Shown here: one piece after another, positions 1 through 4,271 of the stretch
Position numbering within the stretch: position 1 is the stretch's first letter
Layout: each line of letters opens with the position of its first letter
NCBI GenBank assembly: GCA_964595905.1
Contig: CAZQSU010000133.1
Coordinates: forward strand, 1-7,272
Source of the DNA: JAFDWI01 sp964595905
Lineage (GTDB): Bacteria > Actinomycetota > Acidimicrobiia > Acidimicrobiales > Iamiaceae
Direction: 5' to 3'
DNA: 7,272 bases
Notes under the pieces: generated by a model
Seen by the model: the letters and a program-made list of their open reading frames with translations, nothing else
What the model was told of the DNA's origin: nothing
The model's database searches: none
Translations under genes and position numbers: made by a program

Positions 1-945
1 CCGGCCAACACCATCAACAAGGTGTGTCTGTCGGGCATGAACGCCATCCACCTGGCCGACCTGATGATCCGTGCCGGCGAGGCCGACATCGTCGTGGCCG
101 GTGGCATGGAGTCGATGACCAACGCCCCCTATCTGCTGCCCGGTGCCCGCGCCGGCTACCGCATGGGTGACAAGTCCGTCGTCGACTCGATGATGTACGA
201 CGGCCTGTTCTGCGCCTTCGACCAGTGCGCGATGGGGCTGGGCACCGAGAAGTACGCGTCGTCGGAATCGCTCGACCGTGACCCCCAGGACGACATGGCC
301 GCCAAGTCGCACCAGCGGGCCGCCGCCGCGATCGAATCCGGCAAGTTCGCCGACGAGATCGCCCCGGTCGAGATCCCCCAGCGCAAGGGCGACCCGGTCA
401 CCTTCGACACCGACGAAGGCGTGCGGGGCGACACCACCGCGGAGTCGCTCGGCAAGCTGCGTCCCGCCTTCGATTCCTCCGGCAACATCACCGCCGGCAA
501 CGCCTCACAGATCTCCGACGGGGCATCGGCGATGATCGTCATGTCGGCCGAGAAGGCCGCCGAGCTGGGGCTCACGCCGCTGGCCGAGATCTTGGGCTAC
601 GGCCAGGTGTCGGGCCCGGACTCGGCGTCGCTGCTGTACCAGCCGGCCAACGCGATCCGTGCCGCCCTCAAGCAGGCCGGCAAGGACGTCGCCGACGTCG
701 ACCTGTTCGAGATCAACGAGGCCTTCGCCGCCGTCGGCATCGCCTCGATGCGCGAGCTCGGCATCACCGACGACGTCGTCAACGTCAACGGCGGCGCGAT
801 CGCCCTGGGTCACCCCCTCGGCATGTCGGGCAACCGGATCACCCTCACCCTCGCCTACGAGTTGAAGCGCCGCGGCGGTGGCATCGGTGCCGCCGGGCTG
901 TGCGGCGGTGGCGGCCAGGGCGACGCCATCATCATCAGCGTCTGA
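1..945 (+). CDS. Acetyl-CoA C-acetyltransferase (thiolase), 5'-truncated by the window edge
   Basis: Condenses two acetyl-CoA to acetoacetyl-CoA, or cleaves 3-ketoacyl-CoA in reverse; a soluble enzyme of short-chain acyl-CoA metabolism. The reading frame is open from base 1, and 314 residues are present. The nucleophilic Cys lies in NKVCLSGMNA (Cys codon 25-27), followed by VVAGGMESM. Near the C-terminus are NEAFAAV (Asn codon 715-717), GHPLGMSG (His codon 811-813) and LCGGGGQGD (Cys codon 901-903), so the Cys-His-Cys catalytic set is intact. In thiolases the nucleophilic Cys sits near residue 90, so roughly 80 N-terminal residues are missing to the left of the window. The GTG at 22 lies inside the active-site motif and is not the start. 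The NKVCLSG-type active site and the spacing resemble biosynthetic acetoacetyl-CoA thiolases more than long-chain FadA, but the substrate is inferred. The next gene begins 110 nt downstream on the same strand, and no clear terminator is seen between them. Confidence 0.95.
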   Translation, partial: PANTINKVCLSGMNAIHLADLMIRAGEADIVVAGGMESMTNAPYLLPGARAGYRMGDKSVVDSMMYDGLFCAFDQCAMGLGTEKYASSESLDRDPQDDMAAKSHQRAAAAIESGKFADEIAPVEIPQRKGDPVTFDTDEGVRGDTTAESLGKLRPAFDSSGNITAGNASQISDGASAMIVMSAEKAAELGLTPLAEILGYGQVSGPDSASLLYQPANAIRAALKQAGKDVADVDLFEINEAFAAVGIASMRELGITDDVVNVNGGAIALGHPLGMSGNRITLTLAYELKRRGGGIGAAGLCGGGGQGDAIIISV

Positions 946-961
946 CCGAAACCGCCTCGAA

Positions 962-990
962 CGTTTGGGAGCGGCTCGACGGAATAGGGT
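962..990 (+). promoter_or_regulatory. Weak candidate promoter for the small membrane protein gene
   Basis: A TAGGGT hexamer (985-990) fits the actinobacterial TAnnnT -10 pattern and lies about 65 nt before the start codon of the next gene. Bases at the -35 position with 17-nt spacing (962-967, CGTTTG) match poorly. TTGGGA at 965-970 matches better but leaves only 14 nt of spacing. This is a weak call; the gene could instead be co-transcribed with the thiolase. Confidence 0.25.
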
Positions 991-1055
991 CTGGCTGTCC
1001 GCGCCACGGGGTGGCGGATGCGTAAGGGCATTCGAAGCGAGAAGGGGAACGATCG

Positions 1056-1562
1056 ATGATCGCGACGGTGACCGGTCCTGCCGGTTGGGCCTACCTGCTG
1101 TTCCTGACCCTGCACATCTTGTGCGCGATCGTCGGGTTCGGCGGGGTCATGTTGAACGGCATCTGGGGATCGACGCTGTCGAAGACCCGGGGTGAAGCCG
1201 CTGGCGTGCTGGCACAGACACTCGAGAAGGTCTCGAAGATCGCCGAGATGTTCATCCTCGCGGTGATCGTGTTCGGGGTGATCGTGGTGCTGCTCAGCGA
1301 CGGGGCACATTCGTTCTCCTCGCCGTGGCTGTGGACCTCGATCGTGCTGTACGTGGCTGCACTGGGGCTGTCGTTCGGCGTGCTGGCGCCGACGAGCCGT
1401 CAGCTCGTGGTGCTCGCCGAGGCGGGCAACGAGCCCGGCCCGGTCCGTGAGGCGCTCGAGAAGAAGGTGGCCGCGGTGTCGGGCGTGCTGCACCTCAGCC
1501 TGGTGATCATCCTGTTGTTGATGGTGTTCGGCCCCACCACCGGCTGGTTGGTCGCCGGCTGA
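1056..1562 (+). CDS. Small four-helix integral membrane protein, DUF2269-like
   Basis: The 168-residue product is dominated by hydrophobic helices at about residues 11-37, 63-81, 91-113 and 139-158. Two short soluble segments (about 40-60 and 114-138) are rich in Lys, Glu and Arg. The first helix carries LHILCAIVGFGGVMLNGIW, with a His (residue 20) and a Gly-rich turn. That is the style of the predicted membrane proteins grouped as DUF2269, a family of unknown function; the assignment is from pattern only. There is no enzymatic motif or cleavable signal peptide. The start is supported by GAAGGGG at 1041-1047, eight bases before the ATG. The gene lies on the same strand as the thiolase and converges with the ferritin-like gene. 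A very strong inverted repeat 51 nt after the stop could end its transcript. A function in membrane transport or electron transfer cannot be judged from the sequence. Confidence 0.8.
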   Translation: MIATVTGPAGWAYLLFLTLHILCAIVGFGGVMLNGIWGSTLSKTRGEAAGVLAQTLEKVSKIAEMFILAVIVFGVIVVLLSDGAHSFSSPWLWTSIVLYVAALGLSFGVLAPTSRQLVVLAEAGNEPGPVREALEKKVAAVSGVLHLSLVIILLLMVFGPTTGWLVAG

Positions 1563-1612
1563 ACTGCTCGCCCGCTCGGCGGCCCGGCTGACTCGTCACG
1601 ACCCACAAAGGT

Positions 1613-1661
1613 GAACTTCGGGAGGTGTTGTGCCAACAAGGCACAACACCTCCCGAAGTTC
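1613..1661. repeat. Perfect 22-bp inverted repeat with 5-nt spacer between convergent genes
   Basis: The left arm (1613-1634) and right arm (1640-1661) are exact reverse complements around the spacer AACAA (1635-1639). It lies between the stop of the plus-strand membrane-protein gene (1562) and the stop of the minus-strand ferritin-like gene (1732), so it could act on transcripts from both sides. Neither side has a T tract as in a standard intrinsic terminator: the plus side continues GAGCAGGGG and the minus side ACCTTTGTGG. At 22 perfect pairs it is longer than usual terminator stems and could be an RNase III target or a dispersed palindromic element. The left arm contains GGAGGTG and the right arm CACCTCC, equal to the Shine-Dalgarno core and its 16S rRNA complement. 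Confidence 0.9.
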
Positions 1662-1672
1662 GAGCAGGGGCC

Positions 1673-1723
1673 GGGGTCGTCATGGGGCGGGGGTCGTCAT
1701 GGGGCGGGGGTCGTCAGGGGGCG
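1673..1723. repeat. Three tandem 17-bp G-tract repeats with G-quadruplex potential
   Basis: Unit GGGGTCGTCATGGGGCG occurs at 1673-1689, 1690-1706 and, with a single T-to-G change at unit position 11, at 1707-1723. The array is bracketed by a 10-bp direct repeat CGAGCAGGGG at 1661-1670 and 1722-1731. On the plus strand this gives at least seven runs of four or more G separated by loops of 1-7 nt, which fits the G-quadruplex pattern. It ends right against the stop codon of the ferritin-like gene (1732-1734), so any minus-strand transcript passing the stop carries the C-rich complement. Confidence 0.85.
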
Positions 1724-1731
1724 AGCAGGGG

Positions 1732-2847
1732 TCAGGCGGCGGGACGGTTCGCCCAGTGACCATCCGCGCCGCGCACCGTGGAACCCAGCTCGTCGAACTG
1801 GGCGAGCAGATCCTTGGCGTTTCGGCGGCCTTCGACGGCCAGGGCCACCTCGGCCCGCATCGCGTCGAGCTGCGCGTCGCGGCGCGCCCCGAGTGAGTTC
1901 TCGAGCGCCCGGTCCCACATCGGCCCGACGATGTCGGTGCCGGGGCGCCTGCGGCCCTTGGCATCGATCACGGTGCGGTCGCGGATCTCGGTGAGCACGG
2001 TCTTCAGGTAGCCCACGTGTGGGGTCTCGTCCGCGCGGATGTGGCGGATGATGTCACCCGCGGCGCCGTCGCCGGCCACCCGGTCGTCGTCGTCCAGGAT
2101 CGTCTGGGCCCAGTTGAACGCGTGGAAGGCGGAGATCTCGATGAACAACAGCGAGATCATCCGGGCGAGCATCGACTCGAGATCGAAGTCGACGTCGTCG
2201 GGCAGCACCCGGTTGGCCATCGCTTCGGCGCGGAGTCGCTGTGGGTCGATCTTGCCGCCCGAACCGGGTTGGGAGATCCCCATGCGCTCGAGCATCACCG
2301 TCGTCTGGTCTTCGGTGATCGGATGCTCGAAGGCCAGGTCGCGGGCCGCCCACCACATGTGCGTGTGGCCACCTTCGTGCTCGTGGCCGGTCTCGTCGCG
2401 GGCATGGGCCTCGAACAGGCCGTGCTCGAGATGGGCGAGGGCGGTGCCACGGGTGTCTTCTTCGAACGTCGTGGGCAGGTCGGGCACGTTCGTGTAGCGG
2501 ATCAGTCCGCCGAACCCTTCGACCGTCCCGATCCGGGTGAGCACCGCGATGATCGGGTCGGGAATCGAGTTGTCGAGCAGGAACCGTGCCTGGGGCACGT
2601 TCGGGTAGTGCTCGGGCCAGGTGTCGAGCGGGATGTCGATGATGTCGGTGCCGAACGTGCCGCGGTGGGCCTGCTGCCAGGCCTCGATGGCGGGAACCCG
2701 GTTGAGGGTCCGTGGCGAGACGTAGGTGCCGGACTCGTCGTAGCCGCCGTGGCAGCGCACCCCGGCCACGATCTGCGGCTCGGTGTAGGAGTGGTCGGCG
2801 AGCAGTTCGGTCTCTGACCAGTCGAGCTGATCGGTTGCTGCGGTCAT
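1732..2847 (-). CDS. Ferritin-like diiron-type protein of unknown function
   Basis: The 371-residue predicted soluble protein has no signal peptide or membrane helix. Two ExxH motifs in helical context, DETGH (Glu152, His155) and DETPH (Glu274, His277), with further helical acids (Glu141 or Glu146, and Glu237 in FIEISAFHAF), give the E...ExxH...E...ExxH pattern of ferritin-like four-helix diiron proteins. I infer a diiron (or Fe/Mn) centre, so an oxygenase, oxidase or similar role is possible; I do not recognise a named family or substrate. A His-rich stretch (His155, 157, 161, 163) directly follows the first ExxH, and the C-terminal ~60 residues look helical and charged. The start is the ATG at 2847, eight bases after AAGGGG. 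An in-frame start at 2904 would add 19 residues of Gly/Ala/Glu-rich sequence without a good ribosome site. The gene is divergent from the small-RNA candidate and convergent with the membrane-protein gene. Confidence 0.8.
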   Translation of the reverse strand: MTAATDQLDWSETELLADHSYTEPQIVAGVRCHGGYDESGTYVSPRTLNRVPAIEAWQQAHRGTFGTDIIDIPLDTWPEHYPNVPQARFLLDNSIPDPIIAVLTRIGTVEGFGGLIRYTNVPDLPTTFEEDTRGTALAHLEHGLFEAHARDETGHEHEGGHTHMWWAARDLAFEHPITEDQTTVMLERMGISQPGSGGKIDPQRLRAEAMANRVLPDDVDFDLESMLARMISLLFIEISAFHAFNWAQTILDDDDRVAGDGAAGDIIRHIRADETPHVGYLKTVLTEIRDRTVIDAKGRRRPGTDIVGPMWDRALENSLGARRDAQLDAMRAEVALAVEGRRNAKDLLAQFDELGSTVRGADGHWANRPAA

Positions 2848-2855
2848 GCGGTTTT

Positions 2856-2861
2856 CCCCTT
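2856..2861 (-). promoter_or_regulatory. Ribosome binding site deciding the start of the ferritin-like gene
   Basis: AAGGGG on the minus strand lies eight bases upstream of the ATG at 2847. It favours that start over the longer open frame that begins at 2904. Confidence 0.7.
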
Positions 2862-2906
2862 GGTGTGCTTCCCCTGCTCCCGTGCCGTCGGCAGGTCGCG
2901 CCATCC

Positions 2907-2912
2907 AGACTA
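2907..2912 (-). promoter_or_regulatory. Candidate -10 element of the ferritin-like gene
   Basis: TAGTCT on the minus strand fits TAnnnT and would start transcription near 2900, leaving a leader of about 53 nt before the ATG at 2847. No convincing -35 hexamer is present at normal spacing, so the call is tentative. Confidence 0.3.
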
Positions 2913-2992
2913 GAACCGCGCCCCGCCGACCGGACGAATGCGCTCCGGAGTGGCGTGCTCACGCAACGTGGTGAAATTTTGTCCGTAGGTGA

Positions 2993-3021
2993 TTGTCAGA
3001 GGGCGTCGCGGTCACTACGAT
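2993..3021 (+). promoter_or_regulatory. Housekeeping-type promoter of the small RNA candidate
   Basis: TTGTCA (2993-2998) matches the -35 consensus TTGACA at five of six bases. It is separated by exactly 17 nt from TACGAT (3016-3021), a TAnnnT -10 element. An AT-rich patch (GAAATTTTG, 2973-2981), rare in this GC-rich DNA, falls at about -55 to -47 and could be an UP element. The predicted start is the A at 3028. No plus-strand gene follows, since the next gene lies on the minus strand, so this promoter points into an otherwise non-coding stretch. Confidence 0.65.
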
Positions 3022-3027
3022 GGCTGC

Positions 3028-3152
3028 AAGGTCCGGCTGAGTCTCCCTCCCCCCTCCACTCAGTCGGGCACCGAGGGGCTGCTTCCCAAACACGGTTCGA
3101 TCCGGTGTCCGCCCGCACCGCTCGGATCGGGGAGCAGCCCTTCGGACGTTTT
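3028..3152 (+). ncRNA. Candidate structured small RNA with a six-cytosine loop
   Basis: The predicted transcript of about 125 nt runs from the promoter at 2993-3021 to a T tract. Hairpin 1 pairs 3031-3042 with 3058-3069 (12 pairs). Its 15-nt loop (3043-3057) is made only of C and T and contains CCCCCC at 3049-3054. Hairpin 2 pairs 3071-3087 with 3129-3145 (17 pairs) and encloses a 41-nt arm in which GATCCG (3099-3104) can pair with CGGATC (3123-3128). TTTT follows at 3149-3152. The four non-Watson-Crick pairs (3032/3068, 3036/3064, 3075/3141, 3084/3132) are all G-U in plus-strand RNA and would be A-C mismatches in the opposite strand, which supports the orientation. C-rich loops of bacterial small RNAs can bind Shine-Dalgarno regions of target mRNAs. 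The actinobacterial 6C RNA class has two hairpins each with a run of six or more C, but here only the first loop has one. Membership is therefore unproven and this could be a distinct family. Confidence 0.55.
3071..3152 (+). terminator. Stem plus short T tract at the end of the small RNA candidate
   Basis: The 17-pair stem (3071-3087 with 3129-3145) is followed three bases later by TTTT at 3149-3152. The T tract is short and the enclosed arm is long for an intrinsic terminator, so efficiency is uncertain. No comparable T tract exists on the minus-strand side of the stem. Confidence 0.4.
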
Positions 3153-3164
3153 CACCGAGCTCTT

Positions 3165-3192
3165 CCTGAGCGTCGCCAAGCCGACGCTCAGG
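3165..3192 (-). terminator. Hairpin overlapping the recR stop codon, possible end of the dnaX-ybaB-recR transcript
   Basis: The arms 3165-3175 and 3182-3192 are perfect 11-bp complements around a 6-nt loop. On the minus strand the first arm includes the recR TGA (3188-3190). The sequence after the hairpin (AAGAGCTCGG) is not T-rich, so this would be a U-poor terminator or a 3'-end stabilising stem. Confidence 0.45.
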
Positions 3193-3802
3193 CGCCCGGC
3201 GCCTCGAGTCGACGCCGCTCCTCGAGCGCCCGGCCGAGGGTCAACTCGTCCGCGTACTCGAGGTCGCCCCCGACGGGAAGCCCGCTCGCGAGTCGGGTGA
3301 TGCGGATCCCGGTGTCGGCCAGCAGCCGCGCCAGGTACAGCGCCGTCGCCTCGCCCTCGATGTTGGGGTTGGTGCACACGATCAACTCGGTCACCGCGTC
3401 GTCGGACAGGCGCACCACGAGCTCGCGCACGTGCAACTGGTCGGGGCCGATCCCCTCGATCGGCGAGATCGCCCCGCCGAGCACGTGGTAGAGCCCACGG
3501 AACTCACCGGTGCGTTCCACCGCGATCAGGTCCCGGGCCTCCTCGACGACACAGATCACACTGGGGTCACGGCGCGGGTCCGCGCAGATCGTGCACAGGT
3601 CACCTTCGGCCATGTTGAAACAGCGGCTGCAGAACGCGACCTCGGCCTTGGCCGTGTCGATGGTGCGCGCCAGGCGGGTCGCGTCCTGGGTGGGCGCGTT
3701 CACCAGGTACAGCGCGATGCGCTGGGCCGACTTCGGCCCGATCCCGGGGAGCCGGCCGAACTCGTCGATGAGGTCCTGGACCGCCGGTGGGTACGCGCTC
3801 AT
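3188..3802 (-). CDS. recR: Recombination mediator protein RecR
   Basis: RecR acts with RecO (and RecF) to load RecA on SSB-coated single-stranded DNA at gaps; it is cytoplasmic and forms a ring-like clamp in known members. The 204-residue product has the normal length. An N-terminal helix-hairpin-helix (LPGIGPKSAQRIALYL, 18-33) is followed by a four-Cys zinc site (Cys58, 61, 70, 73) and a Toprim domain beginning at VICVVEEARD (82-91). GLYHVLGG (103-110), TNPNIEGEATALYL (144-157) and the conserved C-terminal GLPVGGDLEYADELTLGRAL (174-193) come after. All expected motifs are intact. The ATG lies 18 nt after the ybaB stop with only a poor Shine-Dalgarno match, which suggests translational coupling to ybaB. 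It is the last gene of the dnaX-ybaB-recR cluster. Confidence 0.97.
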   Translation of the reverse strand: MSAYPPAVQDLIDEFGRLPGIGPKSAQRIALYLVNAPTQDATRLARTIDTAKAEVAFCSRCFNMAEGDLCTICADPRRDPSVICVVEEARDLIAVERTGEFRGLYHVLGGAISPIEGIGPDQLHVRELVVRLSDDAVTELIVCTNPNIEGEATALYLARLLADTGIRITRLASGLPVGGDLEYADELTLGRALEERRRLEAPGA

Positions 3803-3820
3803 GGCCGGTCTGGTCGGTGG

Positions 3821-4237
3821 TCAGTCACCGAGCAGGCCGCCGAGCTGATCACCGAGCCCGCCGAGCGGATCGGTTTCCTGCACCGACCGCGCCTTGTCGA
3901 GCGCATCGCGCAACGCGGAGAGCACGAGGTCCTCGAGCATGTCGACGTCGTCGGTCGCGTCGGGCGAGATCGACACGGCCGTACATTCCATGGCGCCGGT
4001 CAGCGTGATGCGCACCGCGCCACCGCCGGCGGAGCCCTCCACCTCGGTGGCCGCGGCCTGTTGCTGCGCCTGTTCGATCTGCTGTTGCATCTCGCCGGCC
4101 ATCGACAACAGTGACCCCATGTCGAGGCCGCCGAGCAGACCGGCCAGGTCGGCGTCACCGCCACCGGGCGCCGCTCCCGATGCGGGATCGACGGCGCCGG
4201 TCGGCATCGGCAGGTCGGGGGTTTCGTCGTCGCTCAT
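3821..4237 (-). CDS. ybaB: YbaB/EbfC-family nucleoid-associated protein
   Basis: Small homodimeric DNA-binding protein of the family commonly encoded between dnaX and recR; it coats DNA in studied bacteria, though its exact role is unsettled. The 138-residue product has the family core at about 44-121: an initial helix (MAGEMQQQIEQAQQQAAA), the EVEGSAGGGAVRITLTG strand pair, the SISPD turn, and a final amphipathic helix (LEDLVLSALRDALDKARSV). The usual length is near 105; the excess is an acidic, Gly/Pro-rich N-terminal extension of about 30 residues and a Gly-Leu tail (PLGGLGDQLGGLLGD) that echoes DLAGLLGGLDMG before the core. I chose the ATG at 4237 because GAGGTG (4241-4246) sits at good distance from it; a GTG at 4243, part of that same site, would add two residues. 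The gene begins 34 nt after dnaX. Confidence 0.93.
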   Translation of the reverse strand: MSDDETPDLPMPTGAVDPASGAAPGGGDADLAGLLGGLDMGSLLSMAGEMQQQIEQAQQQAAATEVEGSAGGGAVRITLTGAMECTAVSISPDATDDVDMLEDLVLSALRDALDKARSVQETDPLGGLGDQLGGLLGD

Positions 4238-4240
4238 GGT

Positions 4241-4246
4241 CACCTC
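4241..4246 (-). promoter_or_regulatory. Ribosome binding site deciding the ybaB start
   Basis: GAGGTG on the minus strand leaves three bases before the ATG at 4237 (five from GAGG). The GTG inside it is in frame and could be mistaken for the start, but it has no ribosome site of its own upstream. Confidence 0.6.
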
Positions 4247-4271
4247 GTCGGGGAACGGTGGAATCTACTCG

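Noticed and set aside
1611..1994. Plus-strand open frames starting within the 1613-1661 palindrome, after its GGAGGTG
   Set aside because: They run through the palindrome and G-repeats into the antisense of the ferritin-like gene and encode no plausible protein; the ribosome-site-like bases are buried in the stem.
2017..2817. Long plus-strand open frame opposite the ferritin-like gene
   Set aside because: It is a GC-rich antisense shadow with no recognisable motif, while the minus strand has diiron motifs, a ribosome site and sensible codon use.
3091..3108. tRNA T-arm, from GGTTCGATCC on the plus strand
   Set aside because: The flanking five-base stem has a mismatch at the closing pairs, and no acceptor stem, D-arm or anticodon arm can be placed around it.
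3028..3152. Signal recognition particle RNA (ffs), since GGGAGCAGCCC-like sequence occurs and ffs lies near dnaX in some actinobacteria
   Set aside because: The diagnostic apical segment with a GGAA-type tetraloop next to the AGCAG internal loop is missing on both strands. Here AGCAGCC is simply one arm of a fully paired stem.
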